A stretch of 7,005 nucleotides of DNA from an uncultured Planctomycetota bacterium. GTDB lineage: Bacteria; Planctomycetota; SZUA-567; JAFGNG01. This document shows, one piece after another, positions 1 through 5,881 of this stretch. The position numbers and the translations under genes are program-made. The first letter of the stretch is position 1; each line of letters opens with the position of its first letter. Below the pieces are notes generated by a model. It was given only the letters and a program-made list of their open reading frames with translations, was not told the origin of the DNA and did not search any database. The stretch lies in contig CAMZKK010000206.1 of the NCBI GenBank assembly GCA_947311175.1, forward strand, positions 1 through 7,005, given 5' to 3'.

Positions 1-104
1 AGTTATCATAAACAATACTCCGCATGACAGTTACAATAAACAATGTTTGTGATGCTTTGTGTCGTTTTTTTTTTTGCAAGCGGTGTTGATGCTTATCACA
101 GGTT
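1..104. other. Non-coding left edge with T11 tract
   Basis: No convincing reading frame is visible on either strand. The stretch holds a run of 11 T at 65-75. An exact 8-bp direct repeat TGATGCTT lies on each side of the run, at 50-57 and 87-94. TGTGAT near 48-53 and ATCACA at 95-100 form a distant inverted pair. The T run could be the tail of a plus-strand terminator for a gene to the left, but I see no strong GC-rich stem in front of it. It lies just downstream of the minus-strand DUF3467-type gene, where it reads as an A tract, so it is not an intrinsic terminator for that gene. Confidence 0.5.
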
Positions 105-419
105 TTACTTCTCTGGGTTTTCGGCTTTAGTTTGATTATTAATCTTAATTTCACCAAATTGTTTTTCGTAATTTTTAATAACTTGACTTAAGGTAATCGC
201 AAGTCGTTTTGCTGTTTGTGGAGTCAAAACAATTCTGCTGTGTAAGTTACACACCAATTGTGTGCTGTTGTTTTGTTTTTGTAATGCCGGAGTATTTAAC
301 CCAAAATCAAGAACTACCTCCTCTGGGGTTACATTAGGAAACACAATATTTGCATATTCTGTCCGTAAATCCTTTTGATTGACCTGGATTGTTGTCTCTA
401 CCTTATTATTATCTGTCAT
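105..419 (-). CDS. DUF3467-type small protein
   Basis: A 104-aa protein of about the usual length for DUF3467 family proteins, whose function is not established. The family-like core is visible: a segment YANIVFPNVTPEEVVLDFG around residues 22-40, then a second block from about residue 62 containing SRIVLTPQTAKRLAITL and ending YEKQFGEI. This matches the pattern of the family, in which an RI-L-P-A-K core is followed by a helix and a YE-FG end. It has no signal peptide or membrane segment, so it is probably cytosolic. The ATG is preceded on the minus strand by AAGGAAG about 5 nt upstream (425-431), which supports this start. It lies downstream of the aminotransferase on the same strand. The 122-bp gap has its own possible promoter, so co-transcription is uncertain. 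Family assignment is from recalled sequence pattern, not a search. Confidence 0.85.
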   Translation of the reverse strand: MTDNNKVETTIQVNQKDLRTEYANIVFPNVTPEEVVLDFGLNTPALQKQNNSTQLVCNLHSRIVLTPQTAKRLAITLSQVIKNYEKQFGEIKINNQTKAENPEK

Positions 420-448
420 CCTATCTTCCTTTCAAATACATACGAGAA

Positions 449-457
449 ATATTAGCA
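449..457 (-). promoter_or_regulatory. Possible extended -10 promoter for the DUF3467-type gene
   Basis: Read on the minus strand this is TGCTAATAT, an extended -10 (TG, one base, then a TATAAT-like hexamer) about 30 nt before the ATG at 419. The matching -35 position reads roughly GCTGTT, which is poor. An extended -10 can work without a good -35. The surrounding DNA is very AT-rich, so chance occurrence is likely enough to keep confidence low. Confidence 0.3.
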
Positions 458-477
458 ATACAAATTATCAAAACAGC

Positions 478-495
478 CTTTAGTTACAGCTAAAG
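478..495 (-). terminator. Weak hairpin after the aminotransferase gene
   Basis: CTTTAG at 478-483 pairs with CTAAAG at 490-495 around a 6-nt loop. On the minus strand it lies about 50 nt past the aminotransferase stop and is followed by GCTGTTTTGATAATTTG, which is only moderately U-rich. The stem has just two G-C pairs. It may be a weak or partial terminator between the two minus-strand genes, or chance. Confidence 0.25.
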
Positions 496-505
496 CATCT
501 TTATT

Positions 506-547
506 TCAAATTTCAAATTTTTAACTATTAACTTTTAATTTTTAACT
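506..547 (-). repeat. Period-7 AT-rich tandem repeat
   Basis: Read on the minus strand, six consecutive 7-nt units fill 547 to 506 without a break in phase. They are AGTTAAA (547-541), AATTAAA (540-534), AGTTAAT (533-527), AGTTAAA (526-520), AATTTGA (519-513) and AATTTGA (512-506). A degenerate seventh unit, AATAAAG, may follow. The first unit contains the last sense base triplet and stop codon of the aminotransferase (AGT TAA), so the array begins exactly at the gene's end. Heptamer tandem repeats are known in some bacterial genomes, for example the cyanobacterial STRR class. Whether this belongs to a dispersed family cannot be told from one copy. Confidence 0.65.
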
Positions 548-1843
548 TTTTCCAACATACTCTTTTATTGAATTTGCAAGAGTATTAAAAACATGCTGCC
601 TTTTAACATCATCTTCCTCAAGAAGGATAAAACGAATGCCATTTGTATTACAAGAAAAGCCACTAAGAGGCACGGTGCAAATACCGGTGGCTCCCAATAA
701 ATAATGAACAAATCTTTGATCATCAGCAATGCCTGCACAAGAGGTTTCAACAATTTCTTTTATTTTTTCATTTTCAATATTTAATGTTTGAGTTTGATTC
801 AATACTCCATCATCAAATGCAAGTGTAAAATAAAATGCACCATCCGGGCAAATTGCATTAACTCCATCAATTCCGGAAAGCAAATCTGTTGCCTCTTTAG
901 CACGAGCTTCAAATTTGCGAGCTCTCCTTTTTAATAATTCAGGATACCTGCTATCACCCAAGATTTCAGGAATACACATTTGTGGAAGAGTGGTTGAACA
1001 AACTTCAACCATCTTAAGAGCAAGTATCTTTCTTGCATATTCATCAAACTCTTCATCTTTATCTCGATTTAAAATCTCTATCCAACCACAACGTGAGCCA
1101 GGCCATGGTATCTCTTTTGAGATTCCTCGCATCGCAATCCCCGGAACCTCACCGATAACTTCAGATAAGAATTGCGGTTTATGACCATTAAAAACAATCT
1201 TGCTATAAATTTCATCGCAAACAATAAACATTTTGTTAATTCTTGCAATTTCGACAATTTCCTCAAACATATCTCTTGATAAAACCGCACCTGTCGGATT
1301 ACCAGGGTTTATCAAAAGGATACCGGTGATGTTTTCATTTTCCTTAATTTTATTTTTTAAATCCTCAACATCCGGTAGCCATTTATTATTTGGGTCACAC
1401 CGATAAGTCAAGTGAGGTGAAGATGCGTGATCACTTTCCGCAGTTGAGTGTGGACTATATGCCGGAGACGGACCGATTACCCGAGTATCAGGGTCAAGAG
1501 ATTTATAAATTTTTGCAATCCCATCACCAAGCCCATTGAAAAAGATAATATCATCAGTTGTTATTTTTGCCCCATCTCTTGAATTAACCTCATCAACAAT
1601 AAATCTTCGAGCATCCATCACGCCAGCAGTAGGACAATAGCCATACGCCAAATTATCTTTAGTTTTATTAATAATAATATCTTTAACCCATGACTCAACT
1701 TGTTCGCCTTTTTGAATTGGGTCACCAATATTTTCCCAAAAAATTTCTTTTCCTTGTGATTCTACCTTTTGTGCCAATGAAACAATTTCGCGGATAATAT
1801 ACCTAAATGTACCAGATTGCTTTTTTAATAAATTTTTTCTCAT
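542..1843 (-). CDS. PLP-dependent class I/II aminotransferase, divergent subfamily
   Basis: A 433-aa fold-type I aminotransferase, full length for the family and expected to be cytosolic. It would move an amino group between an amino acid and a 2-oxo acid using pyridoxal phosphate. Visible active-site elements in order are: N182 in INPGNPTGAV, D210 and Y213 in VCDEIYSKI, the Schiff-base lysine K243 in GISKEIPWPGSRCGW, and R404 in NGIRFILL, the probable substrate carboxylate ligand. The N-terminal half contains the YGYCPTAGVMDARRFI segment typical of substrate and cofactor binding. The lysine motif departs from the classical class I signature: P, W and C stand where small or aliphatic residues are expected. 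The substrate therefore should not be assigned as aspartate or alanine. The ATG at 1843 has AAAGG about 7 nt upstream. It is transcribed divergently from the signalling operon. Confidence 0.92.
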   Translation of the reverse strand: MRKNLLKKQSGTFRYIIREIVSLAQKVESQGKEIFWENIGDPIQKGEQVESWVKDIIINKTKDNLAYGYCPTAGVMDARRFIVDEVNSRDGAKITTDDIIFFNGLGDGIAKIYKSLDPDTRVIGPSPAYSPHSTAESDHASSPHLTYRCDPNNKWLPDVEDLKNKIKENENITGILLINPGNPTGAVLSRDMFEEIVEIARINKMFIVCDEIYSKIVFNGHKPQFLSEVIGEVPGIAMRGISKEIPWPGSRCGWIEILNRDKDEEFDEYARKILALKMVEVCSTTLPQMCIPEILGDSRYPELLKRRARKFEARAKEATDLLSGIDGVNAICPDGAFYFTLAFDDGVLNQTQTLNIENEKIKEIVETSCAGIADDQRFVHYLLGATGICTVPLSGFSCNTNGIRFILLEEDDVKRQHVFNTLANSIKEYVGKS

Positions 1844-1931
1844 CGCAAAACCTTTTACCTAAAACAAAACTAATAAAAATATTTATGGAATTATTATCAA
1901 TAATAAACTAAAAGAAAAGGAAAAAAACCTA

Positions 1932-1948
1932 ATTGTTTGACAAACAAT
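1932..1948. promoter_or_regulatory. 17-bp palindrome, operator candidate
   Basis: ATTGTTTG-A-CAAACAAT has perfect 8-bp arms around one central base. It overlaps the TTGACA hexamer at 1937-1942, the best -35 element in front of the operon, and lies 44 bp before the first start codon. A symmetric site over a -35 element is the usual layout for a dimeric repressor. No regulator gene lies beside it in this window, and the site does not match an operator I can name. Confidence 0.5.
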
Positions 1949-1974
1949 ACGTGGAATGATAGCTTTACTATAAT
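1937..1974 (+). promoter_or_regulatory. Promoter candidate for the signalling operon
   Basis: A consensus TTGACA lies at 1937-1942. With a 17-nt spacer it meets TGATAGCTT (1957-1965), an extended -10 whose hexamer TAGCTT is only half consensus. A perfect TATAAT lies further on at 1969-1974, but 26 nt from TTGACA, too far to pair with it, and its own -35 position (about 1946-1951) is poor. The first option would give a leader of about 20 nt. The second would start transcription almost on the ribosome binding site. Which one is used cannot be decided from sequence. Confidence 0.45.
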
Positions 1975-1992
1975 TAAATAAGGAATCAAATA

Positions 1993-2388
1993 ATGTCAGA
2001 AAAGAAAATCACTCCAAATGAAGCTGAAGTTGGAATGATACTATCAAGAGCATTACCGGATGCAAAGGGTAGAATTATCCTAAACAAAGGCGGTAGACTT
2101 ACTCCGTCTCACATCAAAAGATTAGAGACCTGGGGAATTAGTGAAATTTTTATTGACAGCACAGATGAAGCAGAAAAAGAAGAAGCCGAATCGGCAGCAA
2201 GAGAGGAAAGTGCTGCCGACCTCTTAGATAAAGATTTTCTTGCAGAAATGGCAATTGTATTCAATAAAAGATTTACAGAAGTAAAAGACAACAGCCTAAT
2301 GGAAAAAATTAAAAAAGCGGCATTCAAAACAGTAATCCTTAGCGGTCGCAATGGTATCCCAGCATTAGAAACAAAAATTGAAAATTAG
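1993..2388 (+). CDS. Small protein resembling an HD-GYP/HDOD N-terminal module
   Basis: A 131-aa cytosolic protein and first gene of the operon. Residues 6-58 (PNEAEVGMILSRALPDAKG, then IILNKGG, LTPSHIKRLETWGI and SEIFID) resemble the short beta-rich module that precedes the catalytic or output domain in some HD-GYP and HDOD proteins. The shared pattern is VGM-L-, DG-V-L--G-, LT--HI--L---G---. Residues 59-75 are a Glu/Ala-rich linker. The rest is probably helical, with RFTEVKDNSLMEKIKKAA, again like the segment before HD domains. No catalytic motif is visible. AAGGA (1980-1984) stands 8 nt before the ATG. The next gene, 11 bp on, encodes an HDOD protein, so a role as its separate partner is plausible. 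That role is inference, and the family should be treated as unassigned. Confidence 0.8.
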   Translation: MSEKKITPNEAEVGMILSRALPDAKGRIILNKGGRLTPSHIKRLETWGISEIFIDSTDEAEKEEAESAAREESAADLLDKDFLAEMAIVFNKRFTEVKDNSLMEKIKKAAFKTVILSGRNGIPALETKIEN

Positions 2389-2399
2389 GAATTATTTAT

Positions 2400-3266
2400 A
2401 TGGCTATTGACTCAGCTGGTGCAAGAAAAAAGATTGAAGCAATCACCGATCTTCCAACCCTACCAACAGTTGCGAGTAAAATTGTTGAGATTGCAAATAG
2501 TCCCAAAACAAGTGCTACTGATGTTGGCGGATTAATCAATCAGGACCAAGCTTTAACCGGCAAGGTGCTAAAACTTGTCATTTCATCTTTCTACGGTTTT
2601 CCTCATCAAATAAAAACCATAAACCATGCCATTGTAATATTGGGTTTCAATAAAGTTAAAAATATCGTCCTTACCGCTTCCGTTTTTGAACTAACGAAAG
2701 GTCAGGATAGCAAGCGATTAGATATTAGAAAATTTTGGGAACATTCATTGGGTTGTGCAATTGCTTCGCAAATTGTGGCAAAGCATCTCGGCAGAGGACT
2801 TCAACCGGACGACGCATTTGTTGGCGGGCGTTTACATGATTTTGGAAAAGTAATTTTTGACCAATTCCTCCCGGAAGAATATGCACCGGTTATTGAATAC
2901 CGCAATGTCAACAACACCTTACTCAGAAAAGCAGAAAAAGAAGTGCTTGGCTTCGATCATACCCAAGTAGGAACATGGCTGGCAGAAAAATGGAAATTAC
3001 CTGGTGGACTTGTTACCGCAATCAGATACCACCATCTTCCACAGTCTGCAAGAGAAGAACGAGAAATGGCTGCTGCCGTCCATATCGGTGATATTCTAAC
3101 AAGAGCGATTGGGGTCGGTAATGGTGGGGATTTTAGTATCCCAGCAATCACCGAACCTGTTCTTAAACAATATAAAATGGATTTTGAGTTTTTACAAAAT
3201 TCTATCACCACTCTGGCAGAAGAGCTTAGAAAAGCTAGTGTTTTTTTTGAATTAATTGAAAATTAA
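2400..3266 (+). CDS. HDOD domain signalling protein
   Basis: A 288-aa soluble protein made almost entirely of an HDOD (HD-related output domain) at about residues 12-215, with a helical tail to the end. The DLPTLPTVASKIVEI opening and INQDQALTGKVLKLVISSFYG helix are typical of HDOD. Unlike many degenerate members it retains an HD-superfamily set of polar residues: H115 in EHSLG, H146-D147 in GGRLHDFGK, H187 in GFDHTQVG, and H211-H212 in RYHHLP. A metal site or even hydrolase activity is therefore possible, though HDOD proteins are generally regarded as non-catalytic signalling scaffolds. AGGA at 2387-2390 overlaps the stop codon of the preceding gene and lies 9 nt before the ATG, supporting translational coupling. 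Its place between the module-like small protein and a histidine kinase suggests it acts in the same pathway, probably with the kinase. Confidence 0.93.
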   Translation: MAIDSAGARKKIEAITDLPTLPTVASKIVEIANSPKTSATDVGGLINQDQALTGKVLKLVISSFYGFPHQIKTINHAIVILGFNKVKNIVLTASVFELTKGQDSKRLDIRKFWEHSLGCAIASQIVAKHLGRGLQPDDAFVGGRLHDFGKVIFDQFLPEEYAPVIEYRNVNNTLLRKAEKEVLGFDHTQVGTWLAEKWKLPGGLVTAIRYHHLPQSAREEREMAAAVHIGDILTRAIGVGNGGDFSIPAITEPVLKQYKMDFEFLQNSITTLAEELRKASVFFELIEN

Positions 3267-3281
3267 GATAGTGAGGATTTA

Positions 3282-4958
3282 ATGGCTAAGTATCGCAAAG
3301 AACATCAAACAGACATCATGTCTGTTTATAAAGAAGAAGACCCAACATCTATTAATGAACGATTAAAAAAGCAAAATGACGAGTTGTTTGCTGCCTTACA
3401 TAAGGTTACCGCATTTCAAGAAAGTATGCTCAAGCTACGAGAATGTGACACCATTGACCAAACCTTAGATATTATGGAAGCAATGCTAGATGAAGCAATT
3501 GAATTCTCATTCCTTAGAATCTACATGCAAGGTAATAAAAAAACTGAAGAAATGAATCTCGTCCGTGAAATGTGTCCTGAAGATTACAAGGTATCATGGA
3601 AATTAATAAATTGGGCTATTGAAAAAAGAGAATTAACCCTCATCCCTATTTCAGAGACAGATGTAGAGGAATCGGAAGATATCAAGAGCCTATTAATCCT
3701 TCCGATCATTGGTCACAGCAAAGAAATTGGTGCACTGTTACTTTTTGTTGCAGACGATACAGAAACCTTCACCCATGAACAAAGCACACTCTTAAATATG
3801 CTTGGTCGAGAAACCGCGTCAGTCTTAGAGCAAATAATTCTTAGAAAACAAGTTGAATCGGCAAAGGAAGAAATGGCTGATATTGTAGAAAACATTCCGC
3901 TTGGAGTTGTGGCAATAGATCATGAAGAAAATATAACCTTAATCAATGGTACTGCTGAATTTATCTTCAATATCAATCGAAACGAATCAAAAGGACTAAA
4001 AATTTCAGACCTATTCCCTGCTTCGTCTTTAAGCAAATTGAGAGAAACTTTTACTACGCAAGGGGCAGATGAACTTGAATTAAAGTTGACAGAAGAAAAT
4101 GAAGAAACCTTTGGTATTTCAACCGCACCAATCAGACTGTCTGACAATAAATCATTTTCAGATGATAATGACGAGTGTACTAATGATTCCTGCGGACATG
4201 TTATTGTTTGTCGTGATATGAAACTTAGTAGAGAGGTCGTAAGGCTACGAGAGCTCGACTCAATGAAAAACGACTTCCTAAGCCTAGTTAGTCATGAACT
4301 TAGAACTCCACTCACTTCAATTATGGCATATAGCGAAACTCTGCTAATGGAAGGAATGGTTGATACCGAAGAGGAGCGAAAAGAATACCTTGAAATAATC
4401 CACAGCGAAGGAGAAAGACTTTCTCGTCTAATCAATGATGTCCTTGACCTCACCAAGATGGAGGCAGGAAAGATGGACTACAACTACGAATCCATCAATA
4501 TCAACAATACAATCAAATCAGCAAAGGCAGCCGTTTTTTCTTTGTCTGAAGCAAAAAATATGGAAATGATTTTGAATCTAGCAGATAACATTCCTGAGAC
4601 TAGAGCTGATAATGACAAGATTATTCAAGTGCTTACCAACCTCTATAGCAATTCCATAAAATTTACTGATGAAGGTGGAACGATAACTACTGAAACAAAA
4701 TTGCATGAAGACGAAGATGGCACCATATCTATTGATGTCTCCGTCACCGATACCGGAATGGGGATTGCACCGGAAGAAATCCACAAGGTCTTCTCAAAAT
4801 TTGAAATGGTTGAAAAGATGGACCATCATTCCGTAGGAACAGGATTGGGAATGCCTATCTGTCAACAAATTATTGACGAAGGACACGCCGGAAAAATCTG
4901 GATTGACAGTGAATTAGGAGTTGGCACAACCTTCACCTTTAGAATTCCGGTAAGTTAA
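3282..4958 (+). CDS. Cytosolic sensor histidine kinase (GAF-PAS-HisKA-HATPase)
   Basis: A 558-aa kinase with no membrane segment, so it should sense a cytoplasmic signal. In order: a coiled coil (about 22-55), a GAF-like domain (about 45-193, with LLILPIIGHSKEIGALLLFV as its core strands), a PAS domain (about 195-315, NIPLGVVAIDHEENITLING), the DHp helix with phospho-acceptor H338 in SHELRTPLTSI, and a catalytic ATP-binding domain. In that last domain N453 and N457 form the N box (NLYSNSIKF), D490-G492 the G1 box (DTGMGI), and GTGLGM from G519 the G2 box. All key residues are present, so it should be active. The PAS domain carries an acidic loop (about 287-305) with C299 and C304. The ATG has GAGG 5 nt upstream (3273-3276). 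It follows the HDOD gene by 15 bp. No receiver domain or response regulator is encoded here. Confidence 0.95.
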   Translation: MAKYRKEHQTDIMSVYKEEDPTSINERLKKQNDELFAALHKVTAFQESMLKLRECDTIDQTLDIMEAMLDEAIEFSFLRIYMQGNKKTEEMNLVREMCPEDYKVSWKLINWAIEKRELTLIPISETDVEESEDIKSLLILPIIGHSKEIGALLLFVADDTETFTHEQSTLLNMLGRETASVLEQIILRKQVESAKEEMADIVENIPLGVVAIDHEENITLINGTAEFIFNINRNESKGLKISDLFPASSLSKLRETFTTQGADELELKLTEENEETFGISTAPIRLSDNKSFSDDNDECTNDSCGHVIVCRDMKLSREVVRLRELDSMKNDFLSLVSHELRTPLTSIMAYSETLLMEGMVDTEEERKEYLEIIHSEGERLSRLINDVLDLTKMEAGKMDYNYESININNTIKSAKAAVFSLSEAKNMEMILNLADNIPETRADNDKIIQVLTNLYSNSIKFTDEGGTITTETKLHEDEDGTISIDVSVTDTGMGIAPEEIHKVFSKFEMVEKMDHHSVGTGLGMPICQQIIDEGHAGKIWIDSELGVGTTFTFRIPVS

Positions 4959-4967
4959 TATAATACG

Positions 4968-5822
4968 ATGAATAATCCATATCAACTTATTGGTCATGTC
5001 ATTAGACCACCTGCCGAGCATAATAGTGTAATCTTGCAATTAATGGAAGGATGTCCTCATAATAAATGCACCTTCTGTGGAACATATCGAGAGACTAAAT
5101 TCAAGGTCAAAACAGATGATGAATTTGAACAGCATGTTCAATCAGCACTAAACCACTACTCTGCAAATAAAAAACGAATATTTATCTCTGATGGCGATGT
5201 GATGTCATTACCTTTTCTAAAGATTGTAAGCAGTATAAATATTGTAAAAAAATATTTTTCCAATGCCGGAAAGTTTGGCTTTTACTCTCGTGCCGAAGGG
5301 ATTTTAAAGTTTTCTAAAAATGAATTACAAGCAATAAATCAAGCAGGAGTATCAACCCTCTACCTAGGGCTTGAAAGTGGCTGTGACGATACCCTAATCA
5401 AAATAAACAAAGGCTCTACGGCTCAAGATATGATTGATGCGGTTAAGAAAGCTCAAGAATGTGGAATAAAATGCTCGGTAATGGGATTGGTTGGGATTGC
5501 GGGAAAAGAAAATTCAAAGAAACACGCAGAAATGACTGGGAAAGTTTTTTCTGAAATGAAACCAAGATTCATCAGCCTTCTTACCTTATTTCCAGCAAAA
5601 GGCAGTGAGATATATGATGAAATTAACAACAAAAGCTTTACTATGCTCAGCGAAACTGAACGACTAAAAGAGACCAAAGAAATTCTAAAAAACATCAACA
5701 ACACCAAAAGCATTTTTCGAGCAGACCACGCAAGCAACCTCCTCCCCCTATCAGGAACCCTCCCCAAAGACAAAGCCAGACTACTATCAGAAATAGACCT
5801 TGCTTTGCAATATTTGGGATAA
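4968..5822 (+). CDS. Radical SAM enzyme with CX4CX2C motif, substrate unknown
   Basis: A 284-aa single-domain radical SAM protein. C29, C34 and C37 in GCPHNKCTFCGTY would hold the 4Fe-4S cluster that cleaves S-adenosylmethionine. The spacing is CX4CX2C, not the common CX3CX2C, and I recall a family of bacterial radical SAM proteins with the same GC-HN-C-FC-MY pattern. SDGD at 74-77 stands where the GGE-type SAM-amine motif is expected. LGLESG at 133-138 is typical of a later barrel strand. The C-terminal segment from R251 (RADHASNLLPLSGTLPKDK) looks conserved for the family. There is no cobalamin-binding, SPASM or extra ferredoxin domain. The start is 9 bp after the kinase stop with no clear Shine-Dalgarno sequence, so translation may depend on coupling. 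The reaction cannot be predicted. Its operon position links it to the signalling genes. Confidence 0.92.
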   Translation: MNNPYQLIGHVIRPPAEHNSVILQLMEGCPHNKCTFCGTYRETKFKVKTDDEFEQHVQSALNHYSANKKRIFISDGDVMSLPFLKIVSSINIVKKYFSNAGKFGFYSRAEGILKFSKNELQAINQAGVSTLYLGLESGCDDTLIKINKGSTAQDMIDAVKKAQECGIKCSVMGLVGIAGKENSKKHAEMTGKVFSEMKPRFISLLTLFPAKGSEIYDEINNKSFTMLSETERLKETKEILKNINNTKSIFRADHASNLLPLSGTLPKDKARLLSEIDLALQYLG

Positions 5823-5829
5823 TAAAAGA

Positions 5830-5862
5830 ATGGGGTAGGCAAATTTATTTTGCCTACCCCAT
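5830..5862. terminator. Hairpin terminator between convergent genes
   Basis: A perfect 14-bp stem (5830-5843 with 5849-5862) closes a 5-nt loop. It sits 7 nt after the radical SAM stop and 19 nt before the stop of the convergent gene. On the minus strand the stem is followed by TTCTTTTATTAT, a fair U-rich tail, so it should terminate the minus-strand gene well. On the plus strand the following bases (GTCATATCACAG) are not U-rich, so termination of the operon there may be weaker or depend on the hairpin alone. Confidence 0.8.
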
Positions 5863-5881
5863 GTCATATCACAGTATCTTA

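Larger units (their letters stand above)
1844..1992. other. Divergent intergenic regulatory region
   Basis: These 149 bp separate the minus-strand aminotransferase start from the plus-strand operon start and must carry both promoters. It is strongly AT-rich. Besides the 17-bp palindrome at 1932-1948 it holds TTATTAT-CA-ATAATAA at 1891-1906, a perfect 7-bp inverted repeat. That repeat is made only of A and T in the arms and so is weakly significant. No single convincing minus-strand promoter can be picked from the AT-rich sequence at 1860-1910. Confidence 0.5.

Noticed and set aside
915..1184. Plus-strand 89-codon open frame inside the aminotransferase gene
   Set aside because: It is fully antisense to a well-supported enzyme gene, has no family resemblance and no ribosome binding site of note.
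1891..1906. TTATTATCAATAATAA as a second operator
   Set aside because: The arms contain only A and T in a very AT-rich region, so a symmetric match of this length carries little information.
3241..3248. T8 run near the HDOD gene end as a phase-variation tract
   Set aside because: It lies in the last few codons, where slippage would alter only the tail of the protein, and runs of this length are expected in AT-rich genes.
2377..3267. Shared AATTGAAAATTA at the ends of the small gene and the HDOD gene as a repeat
   Set aside because: Both proteins happen to end in Ile-Glu-Asn followed by a TA-start stop codon. A 12-nt match in such AT-rich DNA is readily explained by chance and the same three codons.
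4959..4964. A perfect TATAAT just before the radical SAM start, as an internal promoter
   Set aside because: It ends only 3 nt before the ATG, so transcription would begin inside the start codon region, and the -35 position (about 4936-4941) is unlike TTGACA. It is also partly made by the AT-rich gap.
5453..5842. Minus-strand 129-codon open frame opposite the radical SAM gene
   Set aside because: It overlaps a clear radical SAM coding sequence and the hairpin terminator, and its Ser/Leu/Ile-rich translation looks like an antisense shadow.
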